Below, one piece after another: positions 6,671 through 15,157 of a stretch of 64,000 nucleotides of DNA. The first letter of the stretch is position 1; each line of letters begins with the position of its first letter. Both the position numbers and the translations under genes were made by a program. Origin of the DNA: Flavobacteriales bacterium (lineage in GTDB: Bacteria > Bacteroidota > Bacteroidia > UBA10329); NCBI GenBank assembly GCA_021739695.1, contig JAIPBM010000009.1, forward strand, positions 1 to 64,000, in the 5' to 3' direction. The notes beneath the pieces are model-generated. The model ran no database searches, was not told where the DNA came from, and saw only the letters and a program-made list of their open reading frames with translations.

Positions 6671-6717
6671 AATTCAAGGTTTTACTGCTCTGAAATTAGG
6701 GTTTTCGCTGCTTTCCT
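6671..6717. repeat. Half-copy of attC-like repeat 1 upstream of the paralogue
   Basis: The 47 bp here align with 131-177: both contain the series AAGGTTTTACTGCTCTGAAA (here) and AACGTTTTACAGCTATGAAA (repeat 1), followed by TTAGGGTTTT or ATAGGGTTTT and GCTGCTT. The matching right arm is missing; the sequence diverges after the centre. Both copies lie the same short distance upstream of the paralogous signal-peptide genes. I infer one duplication event that carried the gene with the adjoining half of a recombination site. Confidence 0.55.
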
Positions 6718-6786
6718 TCTAAATAGACCTTCAAGGGTTTCAAAATAGCGGTGTCCAAAATGCGATTTCTTAGCGTTTCCCAGTTC

Positions 6787-6870
6787 AACTCACCCCCGTC
6801 CCGACCTGTCGGGACACCCCCTCTCTTCAAAAGAGAGGGGGCAGTTCAGCTAGCTGAACGGGGGAGAGTT
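6787..6870. repeat. 84 bp composite palindrome (MITE/REP-like)
   Basis: Outer inverted ends AACTCACCCCCGT (6787-6799) and ACGGGGGAGAGTT (6858-6870) match with one mismatch. Inside are three perfect hairpins in a row: GTCCCGAC/GTCGGGAC (6798-6815), CCCCCTCTCTT/AAGAGAGGGGG (6817-6841) and GTTCAGC/GCTGAAC (6844-6859). The whole element could fold into a cruciform with three arms. No protein-coding content. It lies 62 bp upstream of queA, so it would be in the queA leader if transcription starts before it. Confidence 0.75.
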
Positions 6871-6932
6871 ATAGATCAGAAACGTTCTTTTCTTTTGTGC
6901 GCTGAAAAGGAGTACTGCATTACGCCATCCGA

Positions 6933-8177
6933 ATGAACGACAGACCATCCAACGCACATCCATCTGCACTGGCCATCAGCGATTATAGCTACCAGTTGCC
7001 AGATGCACGCATTGCCAAGTATCCGCTCAGCCAGCGAGCTACCAGCAAGCTGCTTGTTTATCGTGATGGCGAAATCACGGAGCAGGTCTTCAAAGACCTG
7101 CCCAGCATGCTGCAGGCCAACGATTGCCTGGTGTTCAACGATACGCGCGTCATCCATGCACGCATTCACTTTCAACGCGAAACAGGTGCGCAAATAGAGA
7201 TCCTTTGCCTGGAACCCATGGAGCCAGCAGAGGTTTCGGAAGCCTTTGCCAATAGGAAAAGCACGGTTTGGAAAGCCATGGTAGGCAATGGCAAACGCTG
7301 GAAAACGGGAGAGTTGCTCAGCAGAAGGATTGCAAGCACAACGGGTGATTATCAGCTGCGTGTAGAACTATGCGGAAAAGAGACAGACGCCTATGTTGTT
7401 CGCTTTTCGTGGGATGCGGAGCTCAGCTTTGCGGAGGTCTTGGATGATGTGGGCATACTGCCGCTTCCACCGTATCTCAACCGCGATACGGAAATGGAAG
7501 ACGAAGAACGCTACCAAACGGTGTATGCGCAGGCCGATGGCTCTGTGGCGGCACCTACGGCTGGGCTTCATTTTACCAAAGAAGTGTTTGATGAACTGAA
7601 AGAGAAGGGCGTGCAATCGCTGTTTGTTACGCTGCATGTGGGTGCCGGAACCTTCAAGCCTGTCAAGTCAGACACTATGCATGGCCACGAGATGCACAAG
7701 GAGCGCATACTTGTTTCGGTAACTACCATCGAAAAGATGCGTGCTGCGGCTGCAGATAATCGCATCATTGCCGTAGGAACCACCTCCTTGCGCACCATCG
7801 AAAGCATCTATTGGTTTGGGGTTAAGCTGCTGGCCGGACACAAGATGGAAGCCTTTTCGGTAGGGCAGTGGGACCCTTACGAACTGGCCGATGAAACGGT
7901 GGAGGTTTCCGAAGCATTGGATGCCGTGCTACTATGGCTTCGCAAGAACGAACTGAATTACTTGAACGGCTACACGCAAGTGCTCATTGCTCCAGGTTAT
8001 CGCATACGGATGGCCGATGCGCTCATCACGAATTTCCACCAACCGCAAAGCACCTTATTGTTGCTGGTAGCTGCTCTTATCGGTCCAGATTGGAGACGTG
8101 TGTACGACCATGCCCTTCAGCACGATTTCCGTTTTCTAAGCTTTGGCGATAGTTCCATTCTCTTCCGAAACGGGTAG
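6933..8177 (+). CDS. queA: S-adenosylmethionine:tRNA ribosyltransferase-isomerase
   Basis: 414 aa. Transfers and isomerises the ribosyl part of AdoMet onto 7-aminomethyl-7-deazaguanine in tRNA, the penultimate step of queuosine synthesis at wobble position 34. Family marks visible: YQLPDARIAKYPLSQRATSKLLVY near the N-terminus, LVFNDTRVIHARI, then the highly conserved PTAGLHFTKEVFDEL, THVGAGTF-like LHVGAGTFKPV, VGTTSLRTIES and the C-terminal TNFHQPQSTLLLLVAALIG. The protein is longer than the enterobacterial enzyme (about 356 aa), as is common in Bacteroidota. Monocistronic, followed by a palindromic repeat. Confidence 0.96.
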   Translation: MNDRPSNAHPSALAISDYSYQLPDARIAKYPLSQRATSKLLVYRDGEITEQVFKDLPSMLQANDCLVFNDTRVIHARIHFQRETGAQIEILCLEPMEPAEVSEAFANRKSTVWKAMVGNGKRWKTGELLSRRIASTTGDYQLRVELCGKETDAYVVRFSWDAELSFAEVLDDVGILPLPPYLNRDTEMEDEERYQTVYAQADGSVAAPTAGLHFTKEVFDELKEKGVQSLFVTLHVGAGTFKPVKSDTMHGHEMHKERILVSVTTIEKMRAAAADNRIIAVGTTSLRTIESIYWFGVKLLAGHKMEAFSVGQWDPYELADETVEVSEALDAVLLWLRKNELNYLNGYTQVLIAPGYRIRMADALITNFHQPQSTLLLLVAALIGPDWRRVYDHALQHDFRFLSFGDSSILFRNG

Positions 8178-8181
8178 TACT

Positions 8182-8262
8182 CTTCGACTCCGCTCAGGGT
8201 ACGGGTGTAGGCTGAGCGCAGTCGAAGCCTACAGGGCCGGAGCCGAAGCCTACAGCGCAGAG
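8182..8262. repeat. Dispersed palindromic repeat (CTTCGACTCCGCTCAG type)
   Basis: CTTCGACTCCGCTCAG (8182-8197) pairs with CTGAGCGCAGTCGAAG (8212-8227) with one mismatch around a 14-base loop. Further copies of the right half (AGCCGAAGCCTAC) follow to about 8262. Same family as 3845-3988. It fills the gap between the convergent queA and rimK genes and could act as a transcription stop for both. Confidence 0.7.
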
Positions 8263-8270
8263 AAGTTTGT

Positions 8271-9143
8271 CTAAACGTTCCGTTCGATGTAGCGGATAAT
8301 GGCGCCAGCAATGTTCTTGTTTGTAGCGCCTTCAATGCCTTCCAGCCCAGGAGATGAGTTCACTTCCATGATCATCGGGCCCGATTTGGATTGAAGCATG
8401 TCTACACCTGCAATGCCCAGTCCAAGCACCTTGGCGGCTTTCAGAGCGGCATTTTCTTCATCTTCGCTCAATTGATGAACCGTGGCTGTTCCACCTCGGT
8501 GCAAATTGGAGCGGAATTCACCTTCTTTTCCTTGACGTTTCATGGCACCTACCACTACGCCATCTACCACAAATGCGCGGATATCGGCACCACCTGCCTC
8601 TTTAATGAACTGTTGCACGATCACACGGGCCTGAAGTCCGTTAAAGGCCTCCAACACCGATTCGGCCGCCTGTTGTGTTTCGGCCAAAACCACACCCACG
8701 CCTTGGGTTCCTTCCAATAGTTTGATCACACAGGGAGCACCGCCCACCTGCTTTATCAGTTCAGAAACATCTTTGGAATAATTGGTAAAGGCCGTTTTAG
8801 GCAGCCCAAGACCAGCTCTTGAAAGGATCTGCAAGCTGCGGAGTTTATCGCGCGAGCGAACTAAGGCCTGCGATTCGATGGCCGAAAAGACCTTCATCAT
8901 CTCAAATTGGCGCACCACGGCTGTTCCGTAAAACGTGATGGAAGCACCGATACGCGGAATGATGGCGTCAATGTCGGTCAATTCCTCGCCCTTGTACATG
9001 ATGTGCGGACGCTTTTTCTCAATGATGATGTCGCACTTGGAGTGGTCGACTACCAGCATTTGATGGCCGCGTTGTTCGCCAGCTTCCACCAATCGGTTGG
9101 TAGAATAGAGTTTAGCGTTTCTAGATAGAATGGCAATTTTCAT
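8271..9143 (-). CDS. rimK: RimK-type ATP-grasp ligase (ribosomal S6 glutamate ligase family)
   Basis: 290 aa, close to the usual RimK length. An ATP-grasp amide ligase that adds glutamate residues to the C-terminus of ribosomal protein S6 or a related acceptor, using ATP. Visible marks: N-terminal [22 protein letters not shown], the loop [12 protein letters not shown] typical of Rim[12 protein letters not shown], the ATP-grasp segments [14 protein letters not shown] and [19 protein letters not shown], and the metal-binding GIDML-like [26 protein letters not shown] near the end. The NxxPG motif is intact. Substrate specificity cannot be fixed from sequence. The 210 bp upstream to the next gene hold only that gene's promoter. 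Confidence 0.9.
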   Translation of the reverse strand: MKIAILSRNAKLYSTNRLVEAGEQRGHQMLVVDHSKCDIIIEKKRPHIMYKGEELTDIDAIIPRIGASITFYGTAVVRQFEMMKVFSAIESQALVRSRDKLRSLQILSRAGLGLPKTAFTNYSKDVSELIKQVGGAPCVIKLLEGTQGVGVVLAETQQAAESVLEAFNGLQARVIVQQFIKEAGGADIRAFVVDGVVVGAMKRQGKEGEFRSNLHRGGTATVHQLSEDEENAALKAAKVLGLGIAGVDMLQSKSGPMIMEVNSSPGLEGIEGATNKNIAGAIIRYIERNV

Positions 9144-9319
9144 GAACAGAAAGTATGAAGGGGCTCAGAAATGAATGGCGAATGACCTTAGCGGATAATG
9201 CTCTAAATGGACGATTGTTGTCTTACAGGTTATGGCTCGAAAGCCCATACGCCAAGGCCGAAGTTTTTGTTTCGGGGGTACAAGAATACGAGCAAGTTTC
9301 AAAATAACGATATGGAATG

Positions 9320-9327
9320 TAGATTTG
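9320..9327 (+). promoter_or_regulatory. Promoter -7 element of the acyl-CoA dehydrogenase gene
   Basis: TAGATTTG is an exact match to the Bacteroidota housekeeping -7 element TAnnTTTG, 26 bases before the ATG at 9354. No strong -33 element is visible. Confidence 0.6.
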
Positions 9328-9353
9328 CCCATCTAATAAGAACAAAATAGACC

Positions 9354-10517
9354 ATGACCGAATTCATTGAGCGCCCGTTATTCACCGAGGAACACGATAT
9401 GTTCCGCCATTCCGTAAGAGACTTTATTGCACAAGAGATCGTGCCGCACAATGCCGAGTGGGAAAAGAACCACATGGTCAGTCGCGAAAGCTGGAGGAAA
9501 ATAGGAGAGAACGGCTTCCTGTGTATGCAAGCACCAGAAGCCTATGGCGGTCTTGGAATCGAGGATTTCCGCTACAATGCCATCTTCTCAGAAGAGTTGA
9601 GCAGGGCAGGAGTAGCTGGTCCGGCAGTGGGTTACCCACTACACAGCGATATCGTATTGCCATACATCCTCGATTTCGGTTCGGAGGAAATGAAAGCGAA
9701 ATGGTGTCCGAAAATGATCAGTGGCGAGGCCATTGGCGCCATTGCCATGACAGAGCCTGCGGCCGGTAGCGACCTCCAAGGAATGAAATGCACCGCAGAG
9801 GATAAAGGCGATCATTACTTGGTGAATGGCTCTAAGACTTTCATCACCAACGGTTATCTGTGCGATGTGGCGGTTACGGCCGTTAAGACGGATCCAAGCA
9901 TGGGTGCCAAAGGCATCAGCATGCTGTTGATGGAAGCCACCATGGAAGGTTTTACCAAAGGCGAACCATTTCACAAGATAGGTTTGCATGCGCAAGATAC
10001 CTGCGAGCTTTTCTTCGATAACGTAAAAGTGCCGAAAGAGAACTTGATCGGGAAAGAAGGCGAAGGTTTCAAATACCTGATGACCGAATTGGCGCAGGAG
10101 CGTTTGGTAGTAGGAATTGGTGCCATTGGTGCAGCAGAAGGAATTTTCTGGAAAACTGTTAAGTATGTCAATGAGCGGAATGCTTTCGGTCAGGCCATTT
10201 CACGTTTCCAGAACACGCGTTTCAAAATGGCCGAAATGGCCACAGAGATCACCAAGGCACGTGCCTTTCTCGATGCTTGCATTGCCTTGCACAACGAAGG
10301 AAAATTGGATGCATCCATGGCCAGCATGGTCAAACTGACCTGCACAGAAGTGCAATGCCAAGTGGCCGATGAGTGTCTGCAATTGCATGGCGGCTACGGC
10401 TACATCTGGGAATACGATGTGGCGCGTGCTTGGGCAGATGCCCGCGTGCAACGCATCTATGCAGGCACCAACGAGATCATGAAAGAACTGATTGCCCGTA
10501 AAGTGCTAGGCAAATAG
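9354..10517 (+). CDS. Acyl-CoA dehydrogenase (long-chain type)
   Basis: 387 aa, standard length of the FAD-dependent acyl-CoA dehydrogenase family, catalysing the first, alpha-beta dehydrogenation step of beta-oxidation. Seen: the first signature AIAMTEPAAGSDLQGMKC (129-146) at the FAD site, the middle beta-barrel, and the C-terminal signature QLHGGYGYIWEYDVARAWAD with RVQRIYAGTNEIMKELIAR. The residue usually serving as base in short and medium-chain enzymes (the E of YEGT) is Ala here; instead there is a Glu in TELAQERL (E249), the position used by long-chain and isovaleryl enzymes. That points to a long-chain type. Single gene with its own promoter. Confidence 0.93.
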   Translation: MTEFIERPLFTEEHDMFRHSVRDFIAQEIVPHNAEWEKNHMVSRESWRKIGENGFLCMQAPEAYGGLGIEDFRYNAIFSEELSRAGVAGPAVGYPLHSDIVLPYILDFGSEEMKAKWCPKMISGEAIGAIAMTEPAAGSDLQGMKCTAEDKGDHYLVNGSKTFITNGYLCDVAVTAVKTDPSMGAKGISMLLMEATMEGFTKGEPFHKIGLHAQDTCELFFDNVKVPKENLIGKEGEGFKYLMTELAQERLVVGIGAIGAAEGIFWKTVKYVNERNAFGQAISRFQNTRFKMAEMATEITKARAFLDACIALHNEGKLDASMASMVKLTCTEVQCQVADECLQLHGGYGYIWEYDVARAWADARVQRIYAGTNEIMKELIARKVLGK

Positions 10518-10547
10518 TCAACAATAGTTTTAAGGAATAATGACCGG

Positions 10548-12341
10548 TCAGCGCAACACCTTCAGGGTGCTTGCGCTGCCGTTTTTTCCGATCACTTGAA
10601 CGATCACGGGTTCTTGGCTTATTTCTTCAAGTAGAAGAACACCAATGCTGCTCACTGAGTGGTGAAGTAATTTTCCGTCCATCGAATAGATGTTCACCGA
10701 AGCGGGTAGGAGCGAAGGGTCCATTCTAAGTTCGTTTCCGTAGAGTTTTACCCGAGCTTCTGGACTCTTTACAGGCGATGAAACTTCGGTCACCAATTCG
10801 CCACTGCAACTTACCGGACTTCCGTTCTCAAAACGTATCTGTGCTTGCAGCAGTTTGTCGTTCATATCAAGTGGATAACCGACCATTGGTAGGGTTTCTG
10901 CGCTCAGAAAATCAGGTAGTTCGCTTTCGTTCAAATACAGCGAATTCACACTCAGGTTGGAAGTGCTGGCAGGCGTGACCGTTCCGTAAACGTTATTCCC
11001 ATAAGAATAATGGCCATTTCCGTTCAGCGCAAAAAGCCCAAGCGGAAAACCGGTATTCGTTATCTCGTTGCCAACCACATTCATGGAATCTGTAGGCGTG
11101 CTAGAGTCGGAAAAGAACCCATAAAGTTCTGCGCGGTTTCTGAAGAAAGTGTTGAAAGGACCATTCTTGGCATGCGAAGCATCTACCACGATGTTCTGAA
11201 CCGTGTTCCCTTCAAACAAGTTGAGGTAAGTGTAATTTCCATGAAGCACGGCATCTCCAGATGCATTGGTCGGGAAGCTAGATTCATTCCAGTACGCATC
11301 GTAAGAGTAGTTGTAGCCGAAAACATTGCCGTTTGCTCCGCTTTGTATCAGCATGGAATGTCTTAGATGTTCAAATGCATTGTTCTGTCCCAAGCAGAAG
11401 CTACTCGCAACCTGAAATACCAGTCCATAGCCTTGTCCACCACCACCATAGGCAAAGGCACGGTGAAAATAGCAGCCTTCTACCTGAACATGAGCCGAAG
11501 AATTGATCTCTAAATGGGCAAAATTGCTGTTCGCGCTTTGCACATTGCGAATGGCACAATTGAAAGCGTATCCCATGTAAATGTTGCTTGTTTGTCCAAC
11601 CGAAGCATCTTCCCTCACAATCTTCAAGCATTCAATACCTGCGTCTCGTCTTGGTGCGAGTTTCTTCAAGAATGGGTTTCGGGCAATCGGGTAATGATGG
11701 TTCAGCGGGTCTGCCAAGGTCAGCGTGTTGCCATTCACTTCGGTAACCTCAGCCACTTGTCCTAAGCTGCCATGTGCCCACGATGAGAACATGTAATCTT
11801 CGTCAAACTGATATAAACGCACAACATCTCCTGCGGTAATGGTACTGGCATCTGTCAATTCCAGCGTGTAGCTTCCTTTGATGGCGTTTGCTGCAAGTGT
11901 CATCTCAGTCGGGTAAATAGAGCCGTTCATCACGATCAGGTTTCCACTGCCACCTAGGTCAAAACGAAGTATGCTTTCTGCCGATTCGCCTTTCATGAAT
12001 ACACCATCTGGGACAGCAATGGCCGCATCGAAAAAATATTCGCCTTGCGGAAAATAGACGGTTCCAGCACCTCCGTTCAGACTAGCCAATGCAGCTGTGT
12101 ATGCAGAATTGCAACTGGAATTGCCTGTGTTGTCGGCACCAAAGTCCAATACATTCACTTGGTTGGTTGGCGCATGCAAATCGGTGGTCAGACCAGCATT
12201 TTCCCAAGCTGTGATACGTTCCGCATCAAATACTTGTGCATTCGAATTCAGAATTGAAAACAGTGAGAAAAATGCTAGCACAACGCCAAGCGAAATACTT
12301 GCAGCTTTGGGCTTGAAACTTGTAGCTCTTAAGAAAACCAT
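10548..12341 (-). CDS. Secreted right-handed beta-helix (pectate lyase-3-like) protein, probable T9SS cargo
   Basis: 597 aa. Signal peptide of about 36 residues ending in NSNAQ. Next comes the start of a pectate-lyase-3 type domain: VLDFGADNTGNSSCNSAYTAALASLNGG and GTVYFPQGEYFF, followed by many short beta-helix rungs (for example FNCAIRNVQSANSNFAHLEI, HVQVEGCYFHRAF, FEHLRHSMLIQ) to about residue 500. The last 75 residues (YGNELRMDPSLLPASVNIYSMDGKLL ... VIVQVIGKNGSASTLKVLR) look like a divergent T9SS type A sorting domain. Probably a surface or secreted polysaccharide-active or binding protein; catalytic residues were not identified. Last gene of a run with DUF3127, PspC and DUF456; its start overlaps the DUF456 stop by 13 bp. 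Confidence 0.82.
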   Translation of the reverse strand: MVFLRATSFKPKAASISLGVVLAFFSLFSILNSNAQVFDAERITAWENAGLTTDLHAPTNQVNVLDFGADNTGNSSCNSAYTAALASLNGGAGTVYFPQGEYFFDAAIAVPDGVFMKGESAESILRFDLGGSGNLIVMNGSIYPTEMTLAANAIKGSYTLELTDASTITAGDVVRLYQFDEDYMFSSWAHGSLGQVAEVTEVNGNTLTLADPLNHHYPIARNPFLKKLAPRRDAGIECLKIVREDASVGQTSNIYMGYAFNCAIRNVQSANSNFAHLEINSSAHVQVEGCYFHRAFAYGGGGQGYGLVFQVASSFCLGQNNAFEHLRHSMLIQSGANGNVFGYNYSYDAYWNESSFPTNASGDAVLHGNYTYLNLFEGNTVQNIVVDASHAKNGPFNTFFRNRAELYGFFSDSSTPTDSMNVVGNEITNTGFPLGLFALNGNGHYSYGNNVYGTVTPASTSNLSVNSLYLNESELPDFLSAETLPMVGYPLDMNDKLLQAQIRFENGSPVSCSGELVTEVSSPVKSPEARVKLYGNELRMDPSLLPASVNIYSMDGKLLHHSVSSIGVLLLEEISQEPVIVQVIGKNGSASTLKVLR

Positions 12342-12844
12342 TGCGTAAATAATTGACCGATGGCACCACCTGCTTTAATGGTGAACAAGGTCAATACGCC
12401 AATGGAGTAAATAAGTTTTATGGAAGTACCGACAATGAATCCCAGCAGCGAACCTATGCCGCTGTTCAAGGCTTTGGTAAAGGTTCCGCCTGCAATCAGG
12501 TCGCCTATGATTGTGCCAAGCAATGGGCCCAAAATGATGCCAACGGGTGGAAAGAAGAACAGGCCGACCACAATGCCGATCATGCCTCCCCAAACGCCTT
12601 CTTTCGAAGAACCGAATTTCTTGGCGCCAAGCACGGGCACAACATAATCCAACGCAGTGACAAGCGCCATCAGAAGCCCCGTGACCACGAGCGTGGTACT
12701 GCTTACTTCGTGTTCTGGAAGAAGAAAGAAAAGAAACAGCGATAGCCAACTAAGAAGCGGCCCTGGAAGTGCGGGAACAATACATCCCAGAATTCCCAGT
12801 CCGTTCAGAAGCAATCCGACAATGAGGACTGCAACTTCTGGCAT
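12329..12844 (-). CDS. DUF456 family membrane protein
   Basis: 171 aa, almost entirely hydrophobic, with about four to five membrane helices rich in glycine. The DUF456 pattern is clear: GLLLNGLGILGCIVPALPGPLLSW, TALDYVVPVLGAKKFGSSKEGVWGGMIGIVVGLF, and GIILGPLLGTIIGDLIAGG. Glycine-zipper-like helices suggest tight packing. Function is unknown in the literature known to me. It follows the PspC gene by one base and overlaps the beta-helix gene, so it is part of one transcript. Confidence 0.9.
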   Translation of the reverse strand: MPEVAVLIVGLLLNGLGILGCIVPALPGPLLSWLSLFLFFLLPEHEVSSTTLVVTGLLMALVTALDYVVPVLGAKKFGSSKEGVWGGMIGIVVGLFFFPPVGIILGPLLGTIIGDLIAGGTFTKALNSGIGSLLGFIVGTSIKLIYSIGVLTLFTIKAGGAIGQLFTQWFS

Positions 12845-12845
12845 C

Positions 12846-13028
12846 TTAGTATGCTTTTGGCATGATCAGCGCGAGGATGATATACAAGAGTATTCCGCCT
12901 CCGGCAAAAAAGAACATCAGTACAAAAGCCAAGCGCACAATGGTTGGGTCAAGATCCATGTATTCGCCAATTCCGGCACATACACCAAGGATCTTACCTT
13001 GTTTTCGTTCGAGTTTTCTATCGCTCAT
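12846..13028 (-). CDS. PspC domain protein
   Basis: 60 aa, a single stand-alone PspC domain: KLERKQGKILGVCAGIGEYMDLDPTIVRLAFVL followed by a glycine-rich helix and YIILALIMP. In the phage-shock response PspC is an inner-membrane sensor working with PspA/PspB; short copies like this are widespread in Bacteroidota without the other psp genes, and none of those is visible here. Lies 12 bp after DUF3127 and one base before DUF456. Confidence 0.93.
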   Translation of the reverse strand: MSDRKLERKQGKILGVCAGIGEYMDLDPTIVRLAFVLMFFFAGGGILLYIILALIMPKAY

Positions 13029-13040
13029 GTTTTCTATGTT

Positions 13041-13424
13041 TTAGAATGGAAGGTCGTCTTCTCCAATATCGTCAATACTTGTAGGCGCAGGACCAGATGA
13101 AGCCATTGGCATGTCGGCCATTGGATCAAGCGGAGCTGGAATGTTTGAACCTTCAGCCTGTCCGACCTCTACTTTCCAAGCTTGGAGATTGACAAAGTAC
13201 TTTCCGTTATACTCGTTTCCACGTAGGTTGAAACTGACTTTGATCGTATCGTTTTCTTTGAACTTATCAATCACAGACGTTTTGTCTTTGATGAGTTCAA
13301 ACTTGATGTCCTGTGGATATTGCTCTTCGGTTGTAAGAACAAACTCTCTTTTGGTGAATCCGCTACTGAAAGATTGCTCTTCCATTTTCACTTTCAACTT
13401 TCCTGTTACTTCGTATGATGCCAT
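13041..13424 (-). CDS. DUF3127 protein, OB-fold-like with SSB-style acidic tail
   Basis: 127 aa. The first 90 residues match DUF3127, a small OB-like domain (MASYEVTGKLKVKMEEQSF, GFTKREFVLTTEEQYPQDIKFELIKDK, NLRGNEYNGKYFVNLQAWKVE). A proline/alanine-rich linker leads to the end IDDIGEDDLPF. This acidic tail ending in D-D-L-P-F copies the C-terminal tip of single-stranded DNA-binding protein (DDDIPF), which recruits repair and replication proteins. A ssDNA-related role is therefore plausible, but it is inference. First gene of the DUF3127-PspC-DUF456-beta-helix run. Confidence 0.9.
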   Translation of the reverse strand: MASYEVTGKLKVKMEEQSFSSGFTKREFVLTTEEQYPQDIKFELIKDKTSVIDKFKENDTIKVSFNLRGNEYNGKYFVNLQAWKVEVGQAEGSNIPAPLDPMADMPMASSGPAPTSIDDIGEDDLPF

Positions 13425-13438
13425 TGGATAAAAATATT

Positions 13439-13470
13439 TTGGACAAAAATAACCCCGAAGAATCGGGGCT
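13439..13470 (-). terminator. Rho-independent terminator after the tpx-mscS pair
   Basis: CCCCGA (13453-13458) pairs with TCGGGG (13463-13468) around a 4-base loop. On the minus strand the stem is followed by a T-rich stretch (TTATTTTTG). It separates the mechanosensitive channel gene from DUF3127. Confidence 0.65.
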
Positions 13471-13495
13471 AAAATTTTTGACCAGTAAGTTTTAA

Positions 13496-14557
13496 CTATT
13501 TCTCCACGGTGGCGTGGATCGTTTGGGTAGGGAAGGCAAATTCGATACCTGCCGCATTGAATCGTTTCAAGATATCCAGGTTAATTCCCGAATTGACGGC
13601 AAATACATCTTGCCCCTTTTTGATGTAATACACAAACTTGACGTTGAGCGAAAAGTCTCCGAACGAATCGAACAGCGTCAGCACTTTTTCCTCCAACGCA
13701 TCAGGCCGTTCTGCGTGAATGCTTTTGAGAATGTCCAACGCTTCCTGAATGCGATCGTGCGAAGTGTCGTAGGTCAATCCGAGTACAATGATCACCCGTC
13801 TGCTTGGTTCGGCAGAAACATTCTCAATGGCCGATTCAGCAAAAACCTTGTTCGGAATAGTGACCAATCGGCCTTCGAAGGTGCGGATGCGCGTACTTCT
13901 GATACCAACTTCTTCAATGATCCCTTCGTAGGAATTGATCTTGATCCAATCGTTGATGGTAAAAGGTTGATCCACAAAAATGGTGATGCCTCCGAATAGG
14001 TTGGCAACGGTATCCTGCGCAGCAAGTGCCAGCGCCAAACCACCTATTCCCAATCCTGCAATCAGCGCACCTACATCGTAGCCTGCGTTGTTCAGACCAA
14101 CAATGATCGCCATGATCCACACCGCAGCATGGATCCCTTTTTTCAGGATAGGCAGAAGCTGATCATCAAGGTCGCTTTCAGAAGCTTCAACAATAGGCAC
14201 GATGTATTCCTGGATCAGCGCATCCAACACGCGGTTTACCAACCAGGCAATATTGAAGATGATGAGCAGGTAATAGATCCGATTCACCCACACATGCGCC
14301 ACATCGGGCAAATGCAACGAATCGAAACCGTACCAAATACCTAGAATGGCAATGGCAAAGGCAATCGGCTCTTCCACCATATCAATGATGATGTCATCAA
14401 GATTGGTCTTGGTACGGGCGGTTAGCCGTTTTACCACATTGGAAAAGAGCCAGAAAACAAGTTTTCCGAGCACCACACTGCCCAAAATAATGGCCAGCGC
14501 AAGCATCCATTCTCCTACTGTATTCCAGTAGAATTCCTTTTGGAGGAAATCGGTCAT
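13496..14557 (-). CDS. MscS-family small-conductance mechanosensitive channel
   Basis: 353 aa. Three to four membrane helices in residues 15-185, then the pore-lining glycine/alanine-rich helix (GYDVGALIAGLGIGGLALALAAQDTVANLFGG) and the conserved MscS beta domain start (ITIFVDQPFTINDWI ... GIIEEVGIRSTRIRTFEGRLVTIPNKVFAESAIENVS), ending with an alpha/beta cytoplasmic domain. Such channels open under membrane tension and release solutes during osmotic downshock. Start overlaps the tpx stop (ATGA at 14557-14554), so the two are co-translated. Confidence 0.94.
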   Translation of the reverse strand: MTDFLQKEFYWNTVGEWMLALAIILGSVVLGKLVFWLFSNVVKRLTARTKTNLDDIIIDMVEEPIAFAIAILGIWYGFDSLHLPDVAHVWVNRIYYLLIIFNIAWLVNRVLDALIQEYIVPIVEASESDLDDQLLPILKKGIHAAVWIMAIIVGLNNAGYDVGALIAGLGIGGLALALAAQDTVANLFGGITIFVDQPFTINDWIKINSYEGIIEEVGIRSTRIRTFEGRLVTIPNKVFAESAIENVSAEPSRRVIIVLGLTYDTSHDRIQEALDILKSIHAERPDALEEKVLTLFDSFGDFSLNVKFVYYIKKGQDVFAVNSGINLDILKRFNAAGIEFAFPTQTIHATVEK

Positions 14558-15075
14558 TTCAGTTTGGCCAATGCAGCAAGCGCCTTATCGTAGTTTGGTT
14601 CGTAGGTAATGTCTTCAACCAATTCCACGTAGTGTATCTTATTCTTTGTGTCGAGCACAAAAACGGCACGCGCCAAAAGCATTTTCAATGGGCTGTTCAC
14701 CATTTCCAAGTTGTATTCATTCGCAAAATCTGAATAACGGAAATCAGAAACGGCTCTCACGTTCTCAATGCCTTCTGCTCCGCAAAAACGCTTAAGTGCA
14801 AATGGTAGGTCTTTCGATACCGAAATACAGATCACGTTTTCCAACTTACTTACAGCCTCGTTGAATTTCTTGGTTTCCAAGGCACAAATGCCTGTGTCAA
14901 TACTTGGCAACGAAATGATGATCTTGTTCAGGCCTTCGAAATCGTAAAGGCTTTTTTCGTTCATGTCTGCCTGTACAAATGTGAAGTCAGGTGCAATTTC
15001 ACCAACTTCAGGAATGTATCCTTTCAGCAATACTGGGCTTCCTTTCAGTTTTACTGTTTCTTTTCCTTCGCTCAT
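14554..15075 (-). CDS. tpx: Thiol peroxidase, atypical 2-Cys peroxiredoxin
   Basis: I start the protein at the ATG at 15075 (MSEGKETVKLKG..., 173 aa), which matches the family length; a longer open frame to 15207 adds 44 residues unlike any Tpx and overlaps the divergent gene. Reduces alkyl hydroperoxides with electrons from thioredoxin. Peroxidatic Cys64 lies in SIDTGICALETKKFN, where most family members have TPVC, and the resolving Cys98 in RFCGAEGIENV. Upstream, the minus strand carries TAATTTCG, one base off the -7 consensus, back to back with the divergent SRPBCC gene. Confidence 0.94.
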   Translation of the reverse strand: MSEGKETVKLKGSPVLLKGYIPEVGEIAPDFTFVQADMNEKSLYDFEGLNKIIISLPSIDTGICALETKKFNEAVSKLENVICISVSKDLPFALKRFCGAEGIENVRAVSDFRYSDFANEYNLEMVNSPLKMLLARAVFVLDTKNKIHYVELVEDITYEPNYDKALAALAKLK

Positions 15076-15157
15076 AGATATAGTTTTGATGGAGCGCGAA
15101 ATTAGAAATTTGATATAAACTGCTTGGACGTATATTCGCAACCGTAACCAGGAAATA

